From assembly GCA_930367205.1 (NCBI GenBank), contig OV884011.1:118851866-118915865 (forward strand): a stretch of 64,000 bases of DNA. Reading direction: 5' to 3'. Below are positions 37,012 through 48,100 of the stretch, piece by piece. Origin of the DNA: Acanthosoma haemorrhoidale. Its lineage: Eukaryota > Arthropoda > Insecta > Hemiptera > Acanthosomatidae. How positions within the stretch are numbered: position 1 is the first letter of the stretch; each line of letters begins with the position of its first letter. The notes below the pieces were generated by a model. That model made no database searches, was not told where the DNA came from, and saw nothing but the letters and a program-made list of their open reading frames with translations. The position numbers and the translations under genes are program-made.

Positions 37012-37016
37012 TCTAC
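37012..37016. repeat. Target-site duplication (left) of the gypsy element
   Basis: The five bases tctac directly precede the left LTR. The same five directly follow the right LTR at 41652-41656. This is the duplication expected of a single retroviral-type integration. Confidence 0.9.
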
Positions 37017-37206
37017 TGTTATGTCTGGATAGGAACGTATAAAGGGAAAACACACTCTTTATACCACTATTATATTTAATGAACTGATACACTTTTAATA
37101 AATTAGTTACGTTGATTCGTAATGAACTGAACAACTAAGAGAAGGTAACACGCGAGAGCGGGATTAGACTGGCTCACATAATCGATACTGCAATCGATAC
37201 ACAACA
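37017..37206 (-). repeat. 3' LTR of the gypsy element
   Basis: 190 bp, apparently identical to 41462-41651. On the element strand it carries GTATAAAG as a possible TATA box and begins TG and ends CA. Being on the low-coordinate side of a minus-strand element, it is the 3' LTR. Confidence 0.92.
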
Positions 37207-37262
37207 GTCTCCCACGCTAATTAGAATAATTAAAAGAATAGACATATTATAGTCTGCTTAAA

Positions 37263-38762
37263 TCAGGTGGTAAATTGAGTCACATAGTCTAGCAGTTTTC
37301 CTGGTGGCCTCCGTTTTCTGCCTGATCGTCTCAGAATGGGTTCTGGCTGGACCCTCGGTTGCTCTTGTTGTTGCTGCGGGCGGGTCGATGGTCTTGGACT
37401 TGGATCTGGCTGGACGTCTTCTGGAAGATTACTTCTTGGTTCGTCATCATTGGTTGGACTCTTGGGTGGTAGAGTAAACATCACTCTCTTCTTGGGTTTG
37501 GCGTCGCTCGCAATGAAAAGCAATTGATTGATGTGCCTCTTCAGGCTATATTCACTAATATCGAGTCTAATTATGTAGTGAAGCTTCCCAATTTTTTGGA
37601 TTACAGTTCCAAGTCTCCATGTTGGTTTGCCAGTGTGGGGGTACCACCTTGCTTGTATGCGATCTCCCACGCTTAGTTGACGTGTACTACCCTGAGTGGT
37701 GCTGGAAAGAGCTGGTGTTTGTGGAGGTGGTTTCAGCAGATCTAATTGAATCCGTATTCTACGTTGTAGGTACAATTCCGATGGTGATTTCCCACATGCT
37801 AGCGGGGTTGACCTGTATCGCATTAAGATTTCTTGGACTTTTCTTTGGAGAGGTAACGTAGAACTAGTCATGGCCTGTAATTTCTGTTTAAAGGTCTGAA
37901 TATTACGTTCTGCGATTCCGTTGGTGGCGGGATGGCCTGGGGCTATGAACTTTTGTTGAATGCCATGGTGCGTACAGAATTTGAGAAATGTTTCGCTTTT
38001 GAATATTGTTGCGTTATCTGAAACTAGGACTCTTGGTAGGCCGTGAGTTGAGAATATATCTTGAAGGTATTGAATGGTTGAATCTGTTGTTGGTGCATTC
38101 TTGGAGAAACGGACTTCTAGCCAGCGGGACTTAGCATCTACCAAAACGAAGAAGTGGTGGTCTTGGAATGGTCCCGCATAGTCCATATGAACCCTATCAA
38201 AATTCTCTGAGGGTTCATCCCAGTGATGGATGGGTGCTTTGGGGGGATTTTTTCTAATTCGTACGCATTCCTGACAAGCTCTGACAAGATGTTCAATGTC
38301 TTTATCTAGATTTTTCCAGTAAACGTATTGGCGGGATAACTGCTTCATTTTTACAACCCCTGCATGGGTGTGATGAAGTTCATTAAGAACTGCTTGTTGT
38401 AAGGACGTTGGAACGACTACTCGTTGTCCTTTAAAAATTATGCCGTTTTGCAGGTAGAATTCCGTGATATTATTTTCGCCGTTCAAAAGGTCTGATTTTA
38501 TTCTGGTTAGTTGCTCATCTCGTGAGGTTTCTTCAGCGAGAGTTTTATAATTGAGCGTATCGTTGGAAATAGTATAAATGGTTTCGTTAGAAGTTAACGA
38601 GACTTCTTCTTCAATATTTTGTTCAAGTTGGGAAATATTTTCCTGTATAGAGGATCTTGAAAGGAAATCGGCGTGTACATTTTCTTCTGCCTTTTTATGT
38701 TCAATTTGGTAGTCGAAGTTTGTGAGCCAGGTTGCATAGCGTAGAAGTCTAGCGGACGTCAT
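37263..38762 (-). pseudogene. Gypsy Pol, 3' part: end of RNase H and integrase
   Basis: This part integrates the cDNA into the host genome. The frame starts within the end of RNase H (RYATWLTNFDYQIEHKKAEE). Integrase follows: a zinc finger with HHTHAG and CQEC, then the catalytic core with Asp in HMDYAGPF, Asp in VSDNATIF and Glu in GIAERN. A C-terminal tail has a basic end (RRSGRKRRPPGK) and no chromodomain. The integrase triad looks intact. It is out of frame with the upstream Gag-Pol frame, so it would not be translated normally. Confidence 0.9.
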
Positions 38763-38797
38763 TGCTGGAATGTGTGCATTCTCGTGCAGAATGTGGG

Positions 38798-41431
38798 TCA
38801 GTGGTCGGTTATCGGTATAAAGGATAAACTTTCTGCCATAAATAAATAATAAAATTTTTTGAGAGCAAAAACGATAGACAAGGCCTCTCTGTCTAGTTGG
38901 CTATAGTTCATCTCGGTTTTGGTCAATGAACGTGATGCGAAAGCGATAGGTTTTTCTATGCCATTTATGGTGTGTGAGAGTACTCCCGCTACCCCGGTTG
39001 GTGAGGCGTCGCAAGCTACCGAGAGAGGGAGGTCTGGATTGAAAGGTGTTAAGACTCTATCACTAGAAATTTCGTTTTTTAATTGAGTAAAGGCTGATTC
39101 ACATCTGAAAGACCAGTAGAATTTTTTATGCTTTTGTAAAAGCAGTCTCAATGGATACGATAGTGTTGAAATATTCGGAATAAATTTGGCATAATAGGTC
39201 ACCATGCCCAAAAACCTCTTGACGTCGTCTTGATTTTCTGGTCTTGGTGCCTTCGTAATGGCCGCGACTTTAGCCGGGTCTTTCGAAATTTTGCCTTGTT
39301 CGAATACATAACCTAAGTATTGAATTTTGGTCTTGAATAGCTCACATTTTTCTCTATTGAGGTGCAAATCGAATTCTTGTAGTCTGTCGAGGCAAGCAAT
39401 CAAATTTTTATAGCAGTCCTCTCTTGTTTTCCCATGAACTATGATGTTATCAAAGTATGTTGTGACCCCTCGTAGGCCTGCTAGGACTTTGTCCATGATA
39501 AGATGGAATTCATTTGGCGCGGTTTTGATGCCAAAAGAGAGACGGTTAACCGTATAGGTTCCTTTGTGGGTAATGATCGTTTGAATCTTTGCGCTTTCTT
39601 GGTCGACTGGGACCTGGAGGTATGCTTTAACTAAATCCAGTGAGCAATAATACGTTGAACTATTGAGTGCTGTAAGAAGGTCGTCAATTTTTGGTATAGG
39701 ATAATGTGCGTCCTGAAGTTGAGGGTTTACCCCCACCTTATAATCGACACATAGGCGCACTTTACCATTGGCCTTGGGGACGACTACTAAAGGGGAAGCC
39801 CAGTCACTCTCTTGGACTTTCGAGATGATATTTTGCTTTTCAAGTGTCTCGAGTTCTTGCTCTACTTTTGCTTTCAGGGCTTGCGGTACTTCTCTAGCCT
39901 TAAAAGCTACGGGTTTTGCGTTGTTTCGTAATTTAAGGGAAATCTTGAAGTTTTTGCAGCAGCCCACAGTTTGTTGAAATATCGCCGGGTATCTGTTAAA
40001 GATCACATTTTCGACGTTAACAGGAATTGTTGAATGTATGGAATTATTATTGATTTTCCCAACATCAATTTCTTGCAAATCGATGTTTAGGTGTCTGATC
40101 CAGGAACGGCCCAGAAGTGGGGAAAACTTATCTGAAACGACGTAAAGTGTCTCTATTGAGTTTATGTCCTTATATTGAACCTCTACTTCTACTACTCCAA
40201 TGGGTGCGAAAATACCTGAGGTGTAAGAGCGAAATCGGATGCTGGTATTTTGAAGTTTCTTGTTTAGGTTCAGACGATTAAAATTTGATTCATTTAAGAG
40301 TGTTTGTCCAGCTCCTGAATCCACTTCAAATTGTTGAATTATATTGTTGATTTTTACTTGAACGACATACTTCTGTGTGTCTTGATCCTGACTGTTAATT
40401 TCATATATTGTGTACTGATCATGGAGGAATGAATCTTCTTCTGAGTCTACTGCCTGCACTCCTTTTTTCTCTGACATTAATCTTTTTAGACACACTTTTT
40501 CGACATGCCCCAACTTTCCACAGTATTGACATTTTAACTTAGTCGAATCAACTCTGCAATTTTTTGAAATGTGATTATTTCGGGCACATTTTAAACAAAG
40601 CCCTTCAATTCCAAGGTGCTTCAAATTAAGGCGTGTGTATCTTGAATTTGATTTATCTTTAGGTTTTGCATTATAGTTATTTTGACTCCTACTTCGTGGT
40701 CTCGAAAGTCTATGTACACTGTTTGAATTATTTTCTGTGGGTATATTGAATTGCTGACTTGCCTCATTTGATGCTTCTAAGGTTTGTGCCTTTGAGACAG
40801 CGTCAGAAAATGTTTTTGAGTCATCCAAAAGAAGTTGGTGGCGTATGTCTTGGTTAGAGAGGCCTCTGATAAACTGGGAGTGTAAAAAAAGGTCTGCCAC
40901 AGACTTCTCACATTCACATTTAAAGCTGCACGCAGGGACGAATTTTCGTAATTGGGTGACAAAATCTTGGATAGATTGGTTAGGTGCTTGTTTCTGTGAC
41001 AAAAATTTATGTCTTTCAACTAAAATATTTTTTTTTTCGGTCAGTTGATCGTCAAGGGTTTTAGTGATTTCATCAAATGTTAATGTATTGAGTTCTTTTG
41101 GTGCTACTGATAGTTTGAGCAATTCAAAATATTCAGGGCCAATGCTATTTAAAAGAATCATTTTTGCTGAGGCCTTGTCTGACGATAAGCCTTTTAGGGC
41201 AAGAAAGTTATCAAACCTTTCTTTGTATTGTTGAAAAGTTTCCGTGTTTTTATCAAAATTATCAAACTTACTTACATTATGTTGAGGAAGTGTTGAAGAA
41301 GAGCTTTGATGTATGGATGAGAATTTTTCTAACATAATGGAAAATTGTTGTTGTTGTAGTTGCAAGAACTGGGCGAATTGAGCAGGGTCCATTGTTCCAG
41401 GTTGACAATAAAATTTGAGATTAAATATCAC
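38798..41431 (-). pseudogene. Gypsy Gag-Pol, 5' part: Gag, protease, reverse transcriptase, start of RNase H
   Basis: One 877-codon frame holds Gag with two CCHC knuckles (CLKCARNNHISKNC and CQYCGKLGHVEKVC, about residues 280-320). A retropepsin site (VDSGAG) follows, then reverse transcriptase (KVRLCVDYK, SLDLVKAYLQVPV, SFGIKTAPNEF) and an RNase H start (VACDASP). The active site reads YFDN where the family has YxDD, so the second metal-binding Asp is Asn. Near 38850 the frame shifts and the protein ends early in RNase H. The internal ATG at MDPAQFAQF is probably the native start. Both lesions should prevent autonomous transposition. Confidence 0.92.
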
Positions 41432-41440
41432 TTTTCTCTG

Positions 41441-41458
41441 TCTTTATCCTCGTCGCCA
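41441..41458 (-). promoter_or_regulatory. tRNA primer-binding site of the gypsy element
   Basis: On the element strand TGGCGACGAGGATAAAGA begins three bases after the 5' LTR. Primer-binding sites start TGG because they pair with the CCA end of a tRNA. I cannot name the tRNA without a search. Confidence 0.7.
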
Positions 41459-41461
41459 CTT

Positions 41462-41651
41462 TGTTATGTCTGGATAGGAACGTATAAAGGGAAAACACAC
41501 TCTTTATACCACTATTATATTTAATGAACTGATACACTTTTAATAAATTAGTTACGTTGATTCGTAATGAACTGAACAACTAAGAGAAGGTAACACGCGA
41601 GAGCGGGATTAGACTGGCTCACATAATCGATACTGCAATCGATACACAACA
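41462..41651 (-). repeat. 5' LTR of the gypsy element
   Basis: 190 bp, apparently identical to the LTR at 37017-37206, and followed by the right copy of the tctac target-site duplication (41652-41656). It should carry the promoter for the minus-strand element. Confidence 0.92.
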
Positions 41652-41656
41652 TCTAC

Positions 41657-42665
41657 AATGACTGTGAATGAGTCAGGAATATATACATATTCCAATGTAG
41701 ATATACTGAGTTAGATACAGTATCTTTTCCAGATAGTACATATGTTCCATGACAAACGAAAACATGTAACTACCATGCGCGATAGTTGAGTCCCCAATCC
41801 ATCCATCCATGGGACTCCATAGTTGTATACAATGGGTGTAAAGGGAAATTATTTTTTAAATATGAATTAATAATCACATGTCGTATTTGATTTAATAATT
41901 ACATGTTGTATTTGACCTTGGACTTGAGAAAGTTTCGAAAATTAGCGAGACGGTGCCAATATTTTTCACGTTAAAATTTGTTTTCCATACGGTCTGTAAT
42001 TGATTATTAAACAAAACTAGTCAACATATTTCGTAATATGGTGGAGTATACCTTTAAAATATCAGATCGATTGAATCATTTGTCCGATTTCACCGATATC
42101 ATAAAGCATACAGACAGACTTTGGGCTTAGCAAGGCAATAAAAGACAGGGGCCTAGGTTTTGGAAAAACAAATTCTTAAAAAGCCTTGCATTTACTAGCA
42201 GTTATATGGAGTAGTCCCATTACCATTTACCAAATGAGAGAACCTCATATACCCATAAGTATCATACTTCATCTCGATAGACTTCAGAACAAAACATAAA
42301 AAAATAACAAGACGCAGTAAATAATAACAATTAAAACTTGTGATATTCATAATATCATAACACAATCGTTAACATTTCAGTTTTTAACCATTCAATGAAT
42401 AATGAACCTATTCATTCGTTTAAACAATCTATATTTCTTTCGTTTGAATTTTAAATATTACAGCATTTTGTCATAGGTTCCACACTGACAAGACTTAAGC
42501 ATGATACAAATGAACGCCAATCAACGTTATTCAGTCAGTTTATCAGTGAGACCAGACTGTAGGCAGTGTCCACTGCTCCAAACACGACACAGTTCATCTA
42601 CAAATCATCACATAGCACTTTCTCTGTTTGTTTTCAGGTGGGTGTTCCACTAGCTAACATCTGCA
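41657..42665. other. Upstream region of NAGLU
   Basis: AT-rich intergenic DNA between the retrotransposon and the NAGLU start codon. It presumably contains the NAGLU promoter and 5' UTR. No distinctive element is seen. The retrotransposon ends about 1 kb from the start codon. Confidence 0.45.
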
Positions 42666-45114
42666 ATGATTGCCTTATCGGTATTGCTACTGTTGAAGGT
42701 TGTATCAGCTGGCCATATATTTGGTAAGTTAAAAGAATTTGTGGTAAATTGTTATAACGAAAAATAATTAGTTTTTTTACCAATTAATGACAATCGCATT
42801 ACCTCTTCGTATTGTCATTGGCTTTACGAATGACACCTTGTAAAATTCAATGTAAATGACAGGGGAATCAGATGACCAAACACAGGAATGAAGACATAAG
42901 AATTTCTTGGTTTGAAAAAAAACAACGAAACCAATAATAAAGGAACTATTATTTTTAATACTGAGTGTATAGATAAAATACATAAGTTCTTATCTGCTTA
43001 TTATTTTTGGGTGGGATTTAGAATTTGGTTTTATTACTTATTTCGTTTGATTATGGGATGTATAAAAAATAAAGTAGATATAGTTGTTAGGGTCTCGTTG
43101 ATTTTCTTTAAATAGGAAATCCTTATGTTTTCCCTTTCCATCTGTCTGTTTGTAGATAGAGTACAAATACTTAGATAGTCTACATTTATTTTCATTTTGA
43201 TTATAAAAGCTTTACTTTCAAACAGTTAGGGGACACTCGTCTTTCACCCGTTTGTAATACGATCGATAAGAATTTTTAAAAATTTACCATGTCACACTGG
43301 GTATGTTATAAAACGGGAAGTAGGAGAAAAACAAATTAAACATGATAAAGCAAATCCCGTTTCCCTAACCTATGATATTTTTCTAGTCAGAGCTCAGAAG
43401 ATTTCACAAATTATAATTACATAAGAAACCCTTGTTTTTCACCAGTGGGTATTTGTATCTGTCTGGTCTGTTATTTTTAAGTCCCCTGTTCAACTTAGAG
43501 AAATTAAATGGTATGGAGAAAAAATAAAAATATCACCATCTTCATAAGACGTGATTAAGTTTCATTAATAATTAGTTAGTGTTAAAAAAAAATATATGCA
43601 CTCTATAATTGTTAATGCTATATCAAATTAAAGAACTCGGCGCCTTGATTTATAATATGCAACTCTTATTTGGTTTTTTAGAACTACAATTAAAAAATAC
43701 ATTAAAACTAGCATTAGCACCATGTTCACAACTTAAACGCAACGTTGTTTTTTTGTATTTAATGTATTCAATTAGAGATTTGTTTTGTACGGTTTATAAT
43801 CCATACAAATTCCAAGATATACTTTCCTAAAAGTTACGAATTAAAAGACCCAATTAAAGAACATGGCCAACCTATACCCGGACCACCTTTCGATATGTTT
43901 CTTCATCCTGTTTCTTGTTTGTCTGTTTTAAAAAGTACAGCAATTACAAGATCGAAAATTACTAGAAATTTTTCTCTAAGATCTTTCCTGACTGACTTGG
44001 TTGGTTAAATTTCAATGAGCTCTCAGATGATGTAATGTTTTATCCGTTAATCAGATAATGGTTTGACGTTATTGCTATCCAAACTAACAGTCAACGAACG
44101 CTTATTCAAAAACAAATCACACATAAAAAACTGATAATATAGCCAAAATTATCCAACAATTTCAGAACGGTGATATGAGAAAACCTCTTGAGAGAGGTAG
44201 AAGGACGCCGACTCACTCCTTGCTTGATGTGACGTCGGTGGGTGAGTTCATCCTCCAGAGACCCAAGTTTTTCTAATCGTTGCAGCACCTCACAAACCCG
44301 GTGTCTAACACTATGATCCCACTACCCTTCCCGAATCGAAAGTAACAAACTGTCCGGGAAAAGTAGATTAAGTTAGTTATTATTTCATTTTGATTTTAAG
44401 CTAGTTTTTCCGAAGCTTTTTAGGTTCCGATTTAACAAAAGGTGAGCCCCTTCACCTTTTCTACTGTACCAAACCATGTATCATGTGCATAGCATTATAA
44501 CCATTATTACCATGTTATATTTTCTCAGTGAATATTTAAAATATAGGTAAAATACAGTCAATATAATAAGCACATAATGCATTGCTGTAAATAGATTCGT
44601 ATTGTTAGAATCTATATTCTGATTAAATTTTAAATTTGTAATAAATTTTACTTTTTTTGTATATAAAGCTACATGATAATGAGGAGGATAAAAGTTGGTT
44701 GATCTACTGTAGGCTCATTTTTTAATTTTAAAAAAATCACTGACTGGAAAAGCTTAGTTATTATATAAGTATGGAATCCAGACTATTGACACACTGACAA
44801 TTTTAGATTTTGATGCCCTCTATGGAAATGTAGGACCTAATTCACCACCTGAAGAATCTGAACAAGCAGTTACAGCTCTCATGAGAAGGCTGATTGGAGA
44901 TAAAGCACAGCTATTCAGTGTTCAAATCAATCCAGATTTAAAAACAAACAAAAAGGATGTATTCAAGGTAATATTTTGTATTGATAGCGTATATGTTATA
45001 CTAGTTAAATTTTAAGTTGCTCATGAGAGAGTGTGCTCAAAGATTTAGAAAGGAACGAAATAGCATGTGATTTGTTAATATGTAAAGCAAAGCCAACAAA
45101 AAATGTTTGCTTAC

Positions 45115-45152
<38 letters not shown>

Positions 45153-48100
45153 TTAAGTATGAGATACTTTTATTAACTTAGTAAAAATATCTATAGACAG
45201 ACTCTAATGGTATGTGATATAAAAATATATTCATAGATTATTTACTTAAATTGATATAGCGCTAGAAAGTAGACCAGAAGATAAGGCAAGTTAAGCTAAG
45301 CTCAGTCGAGCTCCTGCCAATACCTGGATGGGTGACCACCACCCAAGGAGGGAAGGTGGGGTCCCCTCTTATTCTTTGCTGTTCAGGTTGAGCTGCTTCC
45401 ACACTCCCTCTATTAAGATGGCTTGCTACCGCCTAGAACAGGCGTGCCTCCGCCCAACCAACGGGTTCCCAAACTAAAAAAGAGTCACACAATCCTTTGA
45501 AAAGAGCCAAAAGGGGGATGGGTATGTTTGGACAAAAAGTTACTTAAATTTGAATTGAGTTGAAGTAAGTGGTTAAAAGGCCACTATCTTAATTATGGGG
45601 TTGATAAATATATGTACATTACAAGTTTATTATAGTTGATGCATATATACCTCGAATGATAACTATTTCACTCTGCTCGAATAAACAAACAACATGAAGC
45701 CAATTGTTATAATGATTAAATTTGGTGGTGCATACAATTAATCTTTCAAAATATCTGGGTTAAAATCCATCCTCAGAAAATAATTTTGCTTTCATTTATT
45801 GACAACTTCATAAATTAGATGTGGGTGGTTCTAACATAATTGTATAATTCAACTGTACATGATTATAAAGACTATTAAATATTATAATTTTAGGTAGCAA
45901 GCACTAATAAAAGTGTTGCTATTGAAGGGTCCAGTGGAGTTGCAGCAGCGTGGGGATTTCATTATTATCTCAAAGAATATTGCCATTGCCATATTTCATG
46001 GGATGGAAATCAACTTAATTTGCCTGATTTGCTCCCCGATGTTAAAATTAAAGTCATTGCGACTGATTGGTAATTTATATATTTCTCATTGGTTTCATGT
46101 TGCAGAAAAACATGTGTATAATCTTTGTTCACATTTTAGGTTTAGATATTACCAAAATGTCTGCACAACAAGCTACAGTTTTGTGTGGTGGGATTGGGAG
46201 AGGTGGGAGAAAGAAATAGATTGGATGGCTTTAAATGGATTTAATCTAGCGCTAGCTTTTAATGGAGAAGAAGAAATTTGGAGGAGAATTTATTTAAAAC
46301 TTGGAATGACAAATGAGGAAATCAGTGAACACTTCTCAGGACCTGCATTTCTAAGTTGGTAATGTAAACATATTAGGTGTATAATCCCGAAGTTTTGTTA
46401 AGGTCCATACTTATACTCTTACTATGTACTCTTTTAAAAAAAATGCCAATAGTCGGTAGAATTTTCACTCATTTCACCATAAAAGCTATTGATAAATGAC
46501 CTTTAAATGTTGTTCTCATGTATTCAGGAACAGAATGGGAAACATGAGAGGTTGGGGTGGTTCTCTCTCAAAAGCCTGGCATATTCGGTCTGTCAACCTG
46601 CAGAAACAAATTCTATCAAGGATGAGAGAACTAGGAATAACACCAGTTCTTCCTGCATTCGCAGGTCATGTACCTAGGGCCTTCTCTAGGTAAGTTAGAA
46701 TTTTTTTTAATCGAACCGTTTCCATGATTCTTATTTGTATCATAATTACTTTTTTTGGTTTATAAACCTTGTGATCTATATATAACTCAAGATGTGTCAT
46801 AACAAATAATTTGATTCTAGGATTTTTCCCGAAGCAAATCTCACCTTACTTCCCAATTGGTGTAAATTTCAGGATCTCTATTGTTGGTAAAATGGCTTAT
46901 ATTAATCTAAAATATCTAGTATATAGTGAGATCTTATCTGCCATATTTTAATACTTTTAAGTACCTTCAAACTCAACAGAAATTCTTCAAATTATGCAAA
47001 GTGAACCCTTAGTGTCATCAGATCAGTTTGTATTTTAGCCAGATCAGGTGGTGCAGTCATGCCCTGGGACCCTAAAAACCAATTTTTTAGACTTTATGGA
47101 ATGGATTTTTGGTTTCAATTGACCTTGAGGGGTCAAAAAATGATCAAACTCAAGAAGTAGATCAGAACAGGTGGCATGGTCTTGGTCCATGACCCTAAAA
47201 ACTCATTTTTTATCACTTTTAGTTTATATGCAATGCAATTTTGGTTTAAATTGATCTTAAGAGGTCCTACAATGAGCCAACTCAAGAAATAGATTTGCTT
47301 CGGTCTGGAGTCAATTTTGAAACATTTCACTGAAAAAATCAGATCTTTAAAAATTCTGTATGTAAGGGCATTTGTTATTCATTCTGATAATAAAACGATT
47401 TTTAGATTAAGAAATAATTTATTACTTTGTGTCTATTTATTACAACTTTGTTTGATACTAATTCATGACCTGGGAACTATTTAGATCAGTGGCTATTCAT
47501 CAAAATAGAAGGGCTTTACACCTTGTAAATAATTAACAATTATTAGTGGTGTTCTTTAATCCTATTGTTTTAATGATTATCAAAAAACTTAGTGGCCCGA
47601 TATTAATAGGATCTGGGTTTGAAGCCCTGACACTGGCTTTTTCTTTTTTTCCTAGTAAAATTATATTGATTTTAAAATGTTTTTCTTTCAGCCCGTATTT
47701 CCTGTCACCAGATGATCCATCTTTTATTAAAGTTGGCACACTATTTTTACAAGAGGTTTATTATCAAACAACATTAATCTTTCATACATAGATTTAAAGT
47801 TTGTAGGTAAATTAAGTTGAAGTTTTTTTTTCAGTATATTGAGGAATTCGGTACTGATCACATGTATAATTGTGATCCATTTAATGAAATGTTACCATCT
47901 TCTGGTGGTCTTGATTACCTAAGAAAAGTTGGAAAATCAATATATGAATCAATAAATGTAACAGACCCACATGCAATATGGTTTGTAGCATTTTTATATC
48001 ATTATTGTATAAAAACATAATTTTGTTTTGAACAACTAATCAACAGGTAATAAAATCAATTTCAGAATTATGTTTTAGCATTGCATACAAAGTTTATACT

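Larger units (their letters stand above)
37017..41651 (-). mobile_element. Ty3/gypsy LTR retrotransposon, full-length, recent but defective
   Basis: A 4635-bp element in minus orientation bounded by 190-bp LTRs (37017-37206 and 41462-41651). I find no difference between the LTRs when reading them side by side. They start TGTTGTG and end CATAACA on the element strand. The primer-binding site, TGGCGACGAGGATAAAG on the element strand, starts three bases inside the 5' LTR (41458). A polypurine-like GTGGGAGAC abuts the 3' LTR. Gag and Pol share one frame, later broken in the RNase H region. Inferred to have inserted recently, since LTRs are identical at insertion. Confidence 0.93.

Noticed and set aside
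37336..37861. Plus-strand open frames rich in Gly/Ser/Cys
   Set aside because: They are antisense shadows of the gypsy Pol coding region on the minus strand.
39768..41048. Further open frames on either strand over the gypsy element
   Set aside because: Shadows of the Gag-Pol frame, without independent motifs.
45275..45360. A functional 5S rRNA gene
   Set aside because: Only the 3' half including the internal control region is present. The 5' half and a terminator at the right distance are absent.
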